In this document: piece after piece, positions 53,019-61,834 of the stretch | Position numbering within the stretch: position 1 is the stretch's first letter | How the letters are laid out: each line of letters begins with the position of its first letter | Assembly: GCF_004000255.1 (NCBI RefSeq) | Contig: NZ_RCIQ01000016.1 | Location: 1-64,000 of the forward strand | DNA from: Nioella ostreopsis | GTDB taxonomy: Bacteria; Pseudomonadota; Alphaproteobacteria; Rhodobacterales; Rhodobacteraceae | Length of the DNA stretch: 64,000 bases | Reading direction: 5' to 3' | Translations under genes and position numbers: made by a program | The notes under the pieces: model-generated | The model's input: the letters and a program-made list of their open reading frames with translations, nothing else | What the model was told of the DNA's origin: nothing | Database searches by the model: none

Positions 53019-54055
53019 CCCAAGCTCTGCCGCACGCCCCCGCCGATCATCCCCCCGTCAAGTTCGGGAAAATCGGCGTTCTGCTCGCCAATCTCGGCAC
53101 GCCTGACGATTACAGCTACTGGCCCATGCGCCGCTATCTGAACGAGTTCCTGTCGGACAAGCGCGTGATCGACTACCCGGCCTGGAAATGGCAGCCGATC
53201 CTGCAGGCGATCATCCTGACGAAGCGGCCCTTCAGTTCCGGCGCGGCCTACAAGTCGATCTGGAACCACGACAAGGGCGAAAGCCCGCTGATGACGATCA
53301 CCAAGGATCAGACCGCCAAGATGGTCGCCGAGATGCAGGCGCGCCACGGCGACACCGTGATGGTTGATTTCTGCATGCGCTACGGCAATCCCTCGACCAA
53401 GTCCAAGGTGAGGGCGATGGTCGAGGCGGGCTGCGACAAGATCCTGTTTGTGCCGCTCTACCCGCAATATGCCGGTGCGACCTCGGCCACCGCGAATGAC
53501 CAGTTCTTCCGCGCATTGATGGAGGAAGCGTGGCAGCCCTCCGTCCGCACCCTGCCCGCCTATTTCAACCACCCGTCCTATGTGGATGCGCTGGCCGGAT
53601 CGGTGGAGCGCGCCTATGCGGCCATGGACAGCAAGCCAGACATTTTGGTTGCCTCCTATCACGGGATGCCGGAACGCTATCTGATGCAGGGCGATCCCTA
53701 CCATTGCCAGTGTCAGAAGACGACGCGCCTGCTGCGCGAGCGGTTAGGCTGGGACAAGAGCCAGATCGTCACCACCTTCCAGTCGAAATTCGGCCCCGAG
53801 GAGTGGCTGAAACCCTATACGGTGGAAGAGGTCGCACGGCTGGCAGAGGCGGGAAAGAAGCGCATCGCCGTCATCGCACCTGCCTTCTCAGCCGATTGCA
53901 TCGAGACGCTGGAAGAGATCAACGAAGAGATCAAGGAAAGCTTCGAAGAGGCGGGCGGGGAAGAGTTTACCTATATCCCATGTCTGAACGACGAAGCGGC
54001 CCACATCTCTGCCTTGGCGGATGTGATCGACGTCAATCTGTCTGGCTGGATCTAA
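53015..54055 (+). CDS. hemH: Ferrochelatase
   Basis: This 346-aa enzyme inserts ferrous iron into protoporphyrin IX, the last step of haem synthesis. Seen: KIGVLLANLGTPDDYSYWPMRRYLNEFL, the catalytic His in LVASYHGMPERYLMQGDPYHCQCQKTTRLL, QSKFGPEEWLKPYT, and the acidic EEINEEIKESFEEAGGEE metal-entry helix near the end. Cysteines in YHCQCQ may serve a cluster or structural role. It is coupled to the upstream methyltransferase by an ATGA overlap. The 3' end overlaps a small convergent gene. Confidence 0.96.
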   Translation: MTQALPHAPADHPPVKFGKIGVLLANLGTPDDYSYWPMRRYLNEFLSDKRVIDYPAWKWQPILQAIILTKRPFSSGAAYKSIWNHDKGESPLMTITKDQTAKMVAEMQARHGDTVMVDFCMRYGNPSTKSKVRAMVEAGCDKILFVPLYPQYAGATSATANDQFFRALMEEAWQPSVRTLPAYFNHPSYVDALAGSVERAYAAMDSKPDILVASYHGMPERYLMQGDPYHCQCQKTTRLLRERLGWDKSQIVTTFQSKFGPEEWLKPYTVEEVARLAEAGKKRIAVIAPAFSADCIETLEEINEEIKESFEEAGGEEFTYIPCLNDEAAHISALADVIDVNLSGWI

Positions 54056-54183
54056 GCGGCAACCACCGGGCGGCCGGCAAATTCGGTCTGGCCGACCCGC
54101 ACGACTATGAACCCGTTGGCGAGCGTCTTAACGAAAGTGCCTTGCACGGAAACGCAGGAACCGAGAACGATAGTCTTGATCAT
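54052..54183 (-). CDS. Small conserved-type protein (43 aa)
   Basis: A 43-residue protein opening MIKTIVLGSCVSVQGTF and ending GQTEFAGRPVVAA. The start ATG 54183 has GGAAGAG four bases upstream, the best site one could ask for in so short a gene. I recognise similar 40-45 residue proteins starting MIKTIVLGSCVSVQGTFV as widespread in Rhodobacteraceae; their function is unknown. The C-terminal part is beta-like (VVRVGQTEFAG). The stop overlaps the last codons of hemH on the other strand. Confidence 0.75.
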   Translation of the reverse strand: MIKTIVLGSCVSVQGTFVKTLANGFIVVRVGQTEFAGRPVVAA

Positions 54184-54289
54184 GTTTCTCTTCCGAAGCT
54201 GAACAAGCTTGGTAGTTTAGGCATCCTTGACGGCATGTCACCACTGGAAAGGCTATCCTTGCGGATACTTCGCAGGCGCAAACAGCCAC

Positions 54290-54688
54290 TCAGAGCCAAT
54301 CGCGCAGGATCGGGATCAGGGGAATGTCTGCTGGAGGCATCGGGTAGTCGCGCAATTGATTCGCCCGAACCCAAGCCAATTGCTGCCCTTCCTGCGCGGT
54401 CACGATGCCCTGCCATTTGCGGCAGGCGAAGAGCGGCATCAGCAGGTGGAAGTCGTCATATGTGTGGCTGGCGAAGGTCAGCGGGGCCAGGCAGCTTTCC
54501 CATGTGTCGATGCCCAGTTCCTCGTGCAGCTCGCGGATCAGCGCCGCCTCGGGTGTTTCTCCGGGCTCGACCTTGCCGCCCGGAAACTCCCACAGGCCCG
54601 CCATCGACTTGCCCTCGGGGCGCTGTGCCAGAAGCACGCGCCCGTCAGGGTCGATCAGCGCAACGGCGGACACCAGAACGGTTTTCAC
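54290..54688 (-). CDS. mutT: 8-oxo-dGTP diphosphatase MutT (Nudix)
   Basis: This 132-aa Nudix hydrolase removes oxidised GTP and dGTP from nucleotide pools. The Nudix box GGKVEPGETPEAALIRELHEELGI is present, preceded by RPEGKSMAGLWEFP, which is the MutT hallmark for recognising 8-oxoguanine. GTG 54688 overlaps the argJ stop codon, so the start is fixed by coupling. It is the last gene of PPIase-argJ-mutT. Confidence 0.92.
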   Translation of the reverse strand: MKTVLVSAVALIDPDGRVLLAQRPEGKSMAGLWEFPGGKVEPGETPEAALIRELHEELGIDTWESCLAPLTFASHTYDDFHLLMPLFACRKWQGIVTAQEGQQLAWVRANQLRDYPMPPADIPLIPILRDWL

Positions 54689-56073
54689 GACCGGTAATCC
54701 GCGTTGATGGTGATGTATTGATGGGTCAGGTCGCATGTCCAGACCGTCGCCTCGCTGCTGCCAAGGCCCATATCCACAGCGATCACCAGTTCGTCCCGCT
54801 TCATGTAATCCGCGCCCGCCTCTTCCGTGTAGCTTTCCGCGACCCAGCCTTTTTCGGCCACGAGGATATCGCCAAAGCGGATGTTCAGCAGGTCCCGATC
54901 CGCCGCCGCCCCTGATTTACCCACGGCCATGACGATCCGGCCCCAGTTGGGGTCTTCGCCCGCAATCGCCGTTTTCACCAACGGCGAATTGGCAATTGCC
55001 CGCGCGACCTTGTCGGCATCGCGGGCGGATTTCGCGCCGGTCACGCGGACCTCGACCAGTTTCGTCGCGCCCTCGCCATCGCGCACAATCTGCAGCGCGA
55101 GATCCTGCAAAACCTCGGTCAGACCGGCGGCAAAGGCACGACCTGCCTCGGTCCGGGCGGATGTGATCGGGCTATTGCCAGCCATGCCGGTGGCAGCAAC
55201 CAGAACCGTGTCAGATGTCGAGGTGTCGCTATCGACCGTAACCGCGTTGAAGCTGACATTGGTGCCGGATTTCAGCATCGCCTGAAGCGCGGGCTGGGTC
55301 ACGGCGGCATCGGTAAAGACATATCCCAGCATCGTCGCCATATCCGGCGCGATCATGCCTGATCCCTTGGCGAATCCCGCGATCGTCACGGTCTGGCCGT
55401 CCAGCTCCACCTGACGCACCGCACCCTTTGGGAAAGTGTCGGTCGTCATGATGGCGCGCGCGGCGTCTTCCCAGTTGCCCTCGGCAAGCCCGTCGCGCAG
55501 GTCGGTCAGCGCATGGGTGATCTTCTCGGGCGGCAGAGGTTGCCCAATCACGCCGGTAGAGGATGAAAACACGTGCCCCTTGGGCAGGTTCATCAGCTGC
55601 GCCAGCGATCCGGTCACCTCGTCCACGGTCTGCTGCCCGGCATGGCCGGTGAAGGCGTTGGAATTGCCCGCGTTGACGATAAAGGCAAAGCCTTTGGCCG
55701 CGCCGGGTTTCAGCGCCGCAAGCTTGGCCTCGCAATCCAGCACCGGCGCGGACCGGGTGGACGACTTGGTAAACACGCCTGCAATGGTGGTGCCGGGGGT
55801 CAGTTCCGCCAGCATCACATCCTTTCGGCCCTTGTATTTCACGCCAGCGGCAACAGCCGACAGGCGCAGGCCCTCGATGGGGGGGATCGACGGAAACCCG
55901 TCTTTCGGCGCCAGCGGGGATACCGCGGGCGCCGGTGTTGTCGCGGGCTGGCTGGCCTCTGCGCCCTCTCGCTCGGCCTTGAGCTTCTTGCGCAGTTTGT
56001 TCAGCTTGCGTTTCAGCTCGGCCACCTCTCCGGTTGCCTTGCCGTGTTTCGCCTTCTTGTCTTTTTTGGCCAT
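54685..56073 (-). CDS. argJ: Bifunctional ornithine acetyltransferase / N-acetylglutamate synthase ArgJ
   Basis: This 462-aa enzyme transfers acetyl from N-acetylornithine to glutamate and can make N-acetylglutamate, forming the cyclic arginine pathway. The self-cleavage site is seen in KGSGMIAPDMATMLGY (cleaved before Thr, the nucleophile), with GNSNAFTG and SSTGVIGQPL in the alpha part. The N-terminus is unusual: about 55 residues, first Lys-rich coiled coil (MAKKDKKAKHGK; LKRKLNKLRKKLKAERE), then Ala/Pro linker, before the normal ArgJ start at PLAPKDGFP. It overlaps mutT and lies 19 bases behind the PPIase gene. Confidence 0.93.
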   Translation of the reverse strand: MAKKDKKAKHGKATGEVAELKRKLNKLRKKLKAEREGAEASQPATTPAPAVSPLAPKDGFPSIPPIEGLRLSAVAAGVKYKGRKDVMLAELTPGTTIAGVFTKSSTRSAPVLDCEAKLAALKPGAAKGFAFIVNAGNSNAFTGHAGQQTVDEVTGSLAQLMNLPKGHVFSSSTGVIGQPLPPEKITHALTDLRDGLAEGNWEDAARAIMTTDTFPKGAVRQVELDGQTVTIAGFAKGSGMIAPDMATMLGYVFTDAAVTQPALQAMLKSGTNVSFNAVTVDSDTSTSDTVLVAATGMAGNSPITSARTEAGRAFAAGLTEVLQDLALQIVRDGEGATKLVEVRVTGAKSARDADKVARAIANSPLVKTAIAGEDPNWGRIVMAVGKSGAAADRDLLNIRFGDILVAEKGWVAESYTEEAGADYMKRDELVIAVDMGLGSSEATVWTCDLTHQYITINADYRS

Positions 56074-56092
56074 GCCCGCCCCTTGTGGCAAA

Positions 56093-56926
56093 TCAGTTGT
56101 CCAGCAGATCGAGATTGCGGATCAGAGCCGGGTCAATGTCAAGCTCCGGACGGTCGATTTCGGCCGCTGCGGTCAGGGATTCGATATGCGCATCGACGCG
56201 GGCCTGGCGCAGACCCTCTTCCAGCTGTTCCCGTACCTCTTCCAGAGCCGGGGCGGCTTGGTCGCGGCTGTCATTCAGGATGACGACATGCCAGCCGAAG
56301 CGGGTCTCGACGGGGGGCGAGACCTCGCCAACTTCCAGCGCAAAGACCGCTTCCTCGAAAGACGGCACCATCATGCCGGCGGTGAACCAGCCAAGCTGCC
56401 CGCCATTGGGGCCGGAGGGGCCGGTGGAATGCTCACGCGCCAGTTCCGCGAAGTCCGCGCCGCCTTCAAGTTCCTCGACCAGAGCCTGTGCCTCTTCCGC
56501 GGTCGCCACGAGGATATGCGAGGCGTTGTACTCGGTGACCGCTTCCATTTCGCCGAACTCGGCGTCATAGGCGGCCTGCAATTCTTCTGCCGGAATCTCG
56601 GCCAAAGCGATCTCGTCCAGCGTCAGGGCTGCGACATAGGCGCGTTCTTCGTTTTCCAGTCCAAGGCGCATGGCGGCGGACAGGTCGTCCCGCGCGGCGG
56701 TGGCCACGATTTCCTGCTGAATCAGCTGTTCCAGAATACCGGTCAGCAATACGTCATCGGGCAGCGCCTGATACTGCTCGGGCAGTTGCGAATGCGCCAC
56801 GATGATATGGCCAAGCGTGATGTTCTGACCGTTGATCGTTGCAAGCACCGTTTCTGCGTCCTGAGCAAATGCAGGCGTGATCATAAGCGCGGACAGGGCC
56901 GCACCGGCAAGAATTCGTTTCGTCAT
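56093..56926 (-). CDS. Periplasmic parvulin-type peptidyl-prolyl isomerase
   Basis: This 277-aa protein has a signal peptide (ILAGAALSALMITPAFAQ), a SurA/PrsA-like N-terminal helical chaperone part with VLATINGQNITLGHIIV, and a PpiC rotamase domain at about residues 130-225 (ASHILVATAEEAQALVEELEGGADFAELAREHSTGPSGPNGGQLGWF). A helical tail follows. It assists outer-membrane protein folding. It is divergent from secA, which would let export and periplasmic folding be co-regulated. It leads the operon with argJ and mutT. Confidence 0.92.
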   Translation of the reverse strand: MTKRILAGAALSALMITPAFAQDAETVLATINGQNITLGHIIVAHSQLPEQYQALPDDVLLTGILEQLIQQEIVATAARDDLSAAMRLGLENEERAYVAALTLDEIALAEIPAEELQAAYDAEFGEMEAVTEYNASHILVATAEEAQALVEELEGGADFAELAREHSTGPSGPNGGQLGWFTAGMMVPSFEEAVFALEVGEVSPPVETRFGWHVVILNDSRDQAAPALEEVREQLEEGLRQARVDAHIESLTAAAEIDRPELDIDPALIRNLDLLDN

Positions 56927-57141
56927 TCAAGATATTCCCATGTTGGATGGCCGGGAAGGACTCCCGGCCGCGTTGACACATTTCCAGCAGCCCCTTATGT
57001 CCCTTTCTGGTTTGGCATCGGGGCCTAGCCTGACTTGGGGTCGTTTTAGACGCCTGCAACCAGCCGAACAACCCGATGACCTCAGGTTTGACAGATTGTG
57101 GCTGCAAATCGCGGCACAATGGTGCGGAAGGCGGAAAACAT

Positions 57142-59859
57142 ATGCTTGGTCTTGGAACACTCGCGAAGAAGGTCTTCGGGTCCCCGAATGATCGCAAGGT
57201 CAAGGCCTCTCGCCCCATTGTGGAGAAGATCAACGCGCTGGAGCCGGAATTCGAGAAACTGACCGATACCGGCATCGTCGAGAAAACCGCCGAACTGCGC
57301 AACCGCGCCCAGAACGGCGAAAGCCTGGATGACCTGCTGCCCGAAGCTTTCGCGAACTGTCGTGAAGCCGCGCGCCGTGCTCTTGGTCTGCGCGCCTTCG
57401 ATGTGCAGTTGATGGGCGGGCTTTTCCTGCACCAGGGCAACATTTCCGAGATGAAGACCGGTGAAGGCAAGACGCTGGTCGCCACCTTCCCGGCCTATCT
57501 GAACGCGCTGACCGGCAAGGGCGTGCATATCGTCACCGTCAACGACTACCTCGCCAAGCGCGACGCAGAATGGATGAGCAAGGTCTACACCGCGCTCGGC
57601 ATGACCACCGGCGTTGTCTACCCGCGCCAGCCCGATGCCGAAAAGCGCGAGGCCTACAAGGCCGACATCACCTATGCCACCAACAACGAGCTCGGCTTCG
57701 ACTACCTGCGCGACAACATGCGCGCCAACCTGTCCGACATGGCGCAGCGCGGTCACAATTTCGCGATTGTCGACGAGGTGGACTCGATCCTGATCGACGA
57801 GGCGCGGACACCGTTGATCATTTCTGGCCCGTCCGATGACCGGTCCGACCTCTACACCCGGATGAACGAGGTCATGCCGTTCATTCAGGATGAGCATTAC
57901 ACCCATGACGAAAAGACCCGTCAGGTGACCTATACCGACGAGGGCAACGATTTTCTGGAACAAAAACTGCTGGAGGTCGGCATCCTGCCCGAGGGGCAGA
58001 GCCTCTATGACCCTGAGTCCACCACAATCGTGCACCACGCCACGAACGCCCTGCGCGCGCACAAGACTTTTGCCAAGGACAAGGAATATATCGTCCGTGG
58101 TGGCGAGGTCGTGCTGATCGACGAATTCACCGGTCGCATGATGGCGGGTCGCCGCCTGTCCGACGGCCTGCACCAGGCGATCGAGGCCAAGGAAGGCGTC
58201 AGCATTCAGCCCGAAAACGTGACGCTCGCCAGCGTGACCTTCCAGAACTACTTCCGCCTCTATGACAAGCTCGGCGGCATGACCGGCACCGCCGCGACCG
58301 AGGCTGAGGAATTCATGTCGATCTACGGGCTTGGCGTGGTCGAAGTGCCCACCAACCGCCCCGTCGCCCGGATCGACGAGGACGACAAGGTCTACCGCAC
58401 CGGACGCGAGAAATACGAAGCCATCGTCGAAGAAATCCGCGCCGCCCATGAAAAGGGCCAGCCGGTTCTGGTCGGCACCACGTCCATCGAGAAATCGGAA
58501 ATGCTGGGCCAGATGCTGACCCAGGCCAAGCTGCCCCACAACATCCTGAACGCGCGCCAGCACGAACAGGAAGCGCAGATCGTCGCCGACGCGGGCAAAC
58601 TGGGGGCCGTCACCATCGCCACCAACATGGCGGGGCGCGGGACCGACATCAAACTGGGCGGCAATGTCGAGTTCAAGATCATGGAGGCCATCGCCGCCGA
58701 TCCCGACAGCCACCCCGATGAGATCCGCGCGCGGATCGAAGCGGAACACACTGCCGATGAACAGGCTGTCAAGGACGCGGGCGGGCTGTATGTTCTGGCC
58801 ACCGAACGCCACGAAAGCCGCCGCATCGACAACCAGCTGCGCGGCCGGTCAGGCCGTCAGGGCGACCCGGGCCGGTCCAGCTTCTTCCTGTCGCTGGAAG
58901 ATGACCTGATGCGCATCTTCGGGTCCGAACGGCTCGACAAGATGCTGTCCACGCTCGGGCTTCAGGAGGGCGAGGCCATCGTTCACCCCTGGGTAAACAA
59001 GTCGCTGGAACGCGCTCAGGCCAAGGTCGAGGGCCGCAACTTCGACATTCGGAAACAGTTGCTGAAATTCGACGACGTGATGAACGACCAGCGGAAGGCC
59101 ATCTTCGGCCAGCGTCTGGAGATCATGGCCGCCGAGGACATCAACGAAATCACTCGCGACATGCGCCATCAGGTGATCGACGATATCATCGAAACCTACA
59201 TGCCGCCGCGATCCTATGCAGATCAGTGGGACACGGACGGGCTGCATGAGGCCATCAAGAAAGCCATGGCGCTGGATCTGCCGGTGCAGGCCTGGGCAGA
59301 CGAAGAAGGCGTTGATGATGACGTGATGCGCGAACGCATCGCACAGGCCTCGGACGAGCAAATGGCGAAGAAGGCCGTCGATTTCGGCCCGGAAAACATG
59401 CGTCAGATCGAGAAGCAGCTGTTGTTGCAGACCATCGACACCAAATGGCGCGAGCACCTGCTGACGCTGGAACATCTGCGCTCGGTCGTGGGCTTCCGGG
59501 GCTATGCGCAGCGCGATCCGCTGAACGAATACAAGACAGAGGGCTTCCAGCTGTTCGAGATGATGCTCGATGGCCTGCGCGCCGACGTGACCGAGAAGCT
59601 GAGCCGCATTCAGCCTCTATCGCCGGAGCAACAGCAGGAGATCATGCGCCAGATGCAGGAACGCCAGGCCGCGACCCAGGCTGCCGCTCTGGGTGCTGCC
59701 GACGCTGCCTCTGCCGCCGCTGCGGGGCCCGACCCGGACTCGAACGCCGCGCCCGGATTCGACGAGAACAATCCCGATACCTGGGGCAATCCCGGCCGCA
59801 ACGATGCCTGCCCCTGTGGGTCGGGCAAGAAGTTCAAGCACTGTCACGGCCGCCTGTGA
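57142..59859 (+). CDS. secA: Preprotein translocase ATPase SecA
   Basis: This 905-aa motor drives proteins through SecYEG. Walker [12 protein letters not shown] and Walker [24 protein letters not shown] are present, then [12 protein letters not shown] and [14 protein letters not shown] in the second nucleotide-binding fold, and [11 protein letters not shown] (the arginine-finger region). The C-terminus has an Ala-rich linker and the zinc-binding SecB-docking motif [14 protein letters not shown]. The start ATG 57142 gives the standard [14 protein letters not shown] opening. It is divergent from the PPIase gene across about 215 bases. Firm. Confidence 0.98.
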   Translation: MLGLGTLAKKVFGSPNDRKVKASRPIVEKINALEPEFEKLTDTGIVEKTAELRNRAQNGESLDDLLPEAFANCREAARRALGLRAFDVQLMGGLFLHQGNISEMKTGEGKTLVATFPAYLNALTGKGVHIVTVNDYLAKRDAEWMSKVYTALGMTTGVVYPRQPDAEKREAYKADITYATNNELGFDYLRDNMRANLSDMAQRGHNFAIVDEVDSILIDEARTPLIISGPSDDRSDLYTRMNEVMPFIQDEHYTHDEKTRQVTYTDEGNDFLEQKLLEVGILPEGQSLYDPESTTIVHHATNALRAHKTFAKDKEYIVRGGEVVLIDEFTGRMMAGRRLSDGLHQAIEAKEGVSIQPENVTLASVTFQNYFRLYDKLGGMTGTAATEAEEFMSIYGLGVVEVPTNRPVARIDEDDKVYRTGREKYEAIVEEIRAAHEKGQPVLVGTTSIEKSEMLGQMLTQAKLPHNILNARQHEQEAQIVADAGKLGAVTIATNMAGRGTDIKLGGNVEFKIMEAIAADPDSHPDEIRARIEAEHTADEQAVKDAGGLYVLATERHESRRIDNQLRGRSGRQGDPGRSSFFLSLEDDLMRIFGSERLDKMLSTLGLQEGEAIVHPWVNKSLERAQAKVEGRNFDIRKQLLKFDDVMNDQRKAIFGQRLEIMAAEDINEITRDMRHQVIDDIIETYMPPRSYADQWDTDGLHEAIKKAMALDLPVQAWADEEGVDDDVMRERIAQASDEQMAKKAVDFGPENMRQIEKQLLLQTIDTKWREHLLTLEHLRSVVGFRGYAQRDPLNEYKTEGFQLFEMMLDGLRADVTEKLSRIQPLSPEQQQEIMRQMQERQAATQAAALGAADAASAAAAGPDPDSNAAPGFDENNPDTWGNPGRNDACPCGSGKKFKHCHGRL

Positions 59860-59883
59860 CAGGGGCAAGACAGGCAGGCTGAC

Positions 59884-60702
59884 ATGGCGGAGCTGTTCGA
59901 GCGGACCCGTGGCAGCCTGACTTTCCTGGCGGTCCATCCGGTTCTGGACCAGATGGCGCGCGATATCCTGAACGGGTTACCGGATGCGGCCTGTGACGGG
60001 CCGCCCACCACGGTCTATTGCGGTGTTCATCAGGAGTTCGGCGATGCCTGGTCCCGCCCCGGCTTTCGCATCGCCATCCAGACCGAACAGCTCTATGACG
60101 CGGGCGGCACCGCGCTGTGGCCGTCCCGTAAACGGTCCAACCTGCAACGCATCCTCAAGGCGGTGCGCCGGTCGCATCGGGTTTTGGACCTGTCAGCCTA
60201 TAATGCCACCTTCTATGACGCAGAGCTTGGGCTGCCGAAGAACCGCCGCAAGCTGAGCTTTGGCCCGCATATCTTCCCCGCCACCCCTCAACCCTACACG
60301 CCGCCCACTCGGGACGAGATCCTGTTCTTCGGATGGACCGGCGGCAAGCGGCGCAAGGGCATGTTGCAGGGCATCGACCGGTTCAAGGTGACGATTGTCG
60401 ATGATGGCACCTTCTTTGACGATCTGGATCAGATGATCCGTGCCCATAGCGCCGTTCTCAATATCCATTTCGAGGACGGCATCTATACCGAAGCCCCCCG
60501 CCTTCTCAGCGCTTATGTCTGTGGCAAGCCGGTGATCTCGGAACCGCTCGATCCGGGGTTCGAGGCCGGGCAGCACTATCATCTGCTTGGCTCTGACACG
60601 CCCTTCGATCCGCAGGCAGTGTTCGAGGCGTTCTCGACCCATGTCACCGGTCAGTTCAGTTTTGCCGCCTATCTGGACAGCCTGGGCGACCGCAGCACCT
60701 GA
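59884..60702 (+). CDS. Glycosyltransferase-like protein of unknown function
   Basis: This 272-aa soluble protein has two Rossmann-like halves. Segments such as EILFFGWTGGKRRKGMLQGI and the later HFEDGIYTEAPRLLSAYVCGKPVISEPLDPGF (the place where GT-B enzymes bind the nucleotide sugar) suggest a glycosyltransferase family 1-like fold, but no complete motif is seen. It lies 24 bases after secA in the same direction. The role is unknown; the fold call is tentative. Confidence 0.6.
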   Translation: MAELFERTRGSLTFLAVHPVLDQMARDILNGLPDAACDGPPTTVYCGVHQEFGDAWSRPGFRIAIQTEQLYDAGGTALWPSRKRSNLQRILKAVRRSHRVLDLSAYNATFYDAELGLPKNRRKLSFGPHIFPATPQPYTPPTRDEILFFGWTGGKRRKGMLQGIDRFKVTIVDDGTFFDDLDQMIRAHSAVLNIHFEDGIYTEAPRLLSAYVCGKPVISEPLDPGFEAGQHYHLLGSDTPFDPQAVFEAFSTHVTGQFSFAAYLDSLGDRST

Positions 60703-60784
60703 TTCCCCTGCATTTCCCCCGCATCTCCGCAATATCGCCCCAATTGAGCGGGATTGTTTCCGGGTAGTGAGCCCGGAGACCGTC

Positions 60785-61813
60785 ATGCATATCTCGCCCC
60801 GTATTATTGCCATTGCGACCATCGGATTGGGTGCCCTCACCTTCGGTGCCCTGATGAGCGAGGCGCGCTCGTCCAACATTCGTCCCCTGAGCTTGTCCGC
60901 CATGCGGGATCTGATCCAGAGCGATGTGGATGTGGAGCCGGTCGAAACGGTCTTCATGTCTTCCAGCACCGGATCGTCGGGGCAGGCCGTCCCGATTGAG
61001 GTTTCCGCAACGGAGGTTGTCCTGCCGGTGGAGGCGCCACAGGCGCCCGCCCTGCCGCAGCCCGAGCGACTGGCTCAGGCTACGGAAGCGACGACCACCA
61101 TGACAGACCAGCCGCTCAGCCCCTTTGGCCTGCCCTGCGGCCTGTCCGTCAGCACGATGGCCAGCGAAGGCGCAATGGTGGCACTGGATATCATGGACCC
61201 CTGCCAGCCCCATTCGCGGGTGATCATCGAGCATTCCGGGCTGAACCTGACGGGCCGGACCGATGTGATGGGTCTGCTGACCATGGATGTGCCGGTCTTT
61301 GAAAGCCCGGCCTTCTTCACCGTGCGCATGCCCGATGGTGCCAGCGACTCCTCCCTCGCGATGGTGCCGGATCTGGACAGCTACTATCGCGTTGGCCTGC
61401 AATGGAACGAAAACCGGTCGTTGGAACTGCACGCGATGGAATTCGGGGCCACCTATGGCGATCCCGGCCATATCTGGCTGGACCATGCCGGCAGCGTGGA
61501 CCGTGCCGTAGCCGGAGAAGGCGGGTTTGTCATGCAGGTAGGCAATGCCGACGTCGAAAACCCGATGCTGGCGCAGATCTATTCCTTCCCGCGCGACACG
61601 CTGGACGGGAACGGCAATGTGCGCCTGTCCATCGAGGCCCCGGTGACCGAAGCAAATTGCGGGCAGGATACGCTGGCCCGGACCCTGGAACTGGAAGAAG
61701 ACGGGCGCGTTGCCGTCATCGAGCTGACCTTCACCCTGCCCGATTGTGACGCTGTGGGCGACTATCTGGTGTTGCAAAATCTGCTGCATGACCTGAGAGT
61801 TGCCTCAAACTGA
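60785..61813 (+). CDS. Exported hypothetical protein
   Basis: This 342-aa protein has an N-terminal hydrophobic anchor or signal (ISPRIIAIATIGLGALTFGALM) and an Ala/Pro/Gln-rich linker (VEAPQAPALPQPERLAQATEATTT). The mature domain is beta-rich, with the cysteines spread as LPCGLSVS, DPCQPHSR, ANCGQD and PDCDAV, likely in disulfides. No domain is recognised. It lies 21 bases before the PstS-like/OmpA gene in the same direction, which suggests a shared envelope role. Start ATG 60785, with GGAG upstream. Confidence 0.7.
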   Translation: MHISPRIIAIATIGLGALTFGALMSEARSSNIRPLSLSAMRDLIQSDVDVEPVETVFMSSSTGSSGQAVPIEVSATEVVLPVEAPQAPALPQPERLAQATEATTTMTDQPLSPFGLPCGLSVSTMASEGAMVALDIMDPCQPHSRVIIEHSGLNLTGRTDVMGLLTMDVPVFESPAFFTVRMPDGASDSSLAMVPDLDSYYRVGLQWNENRSLELHAMEFGATYGDPGHIWLDHAGSVDRAVAGEGGFVMQVGNADVENPMLAQIYSFPRDTLDGNGNVRLSIEAPVTEANCGQDTLARTLELEEDGRVAVIELTFTLPDCDAVGDYLVLQNLLHDLRVASN

Positions 61814-61834
61814 TCTTCACCGGCACCACGCTTC

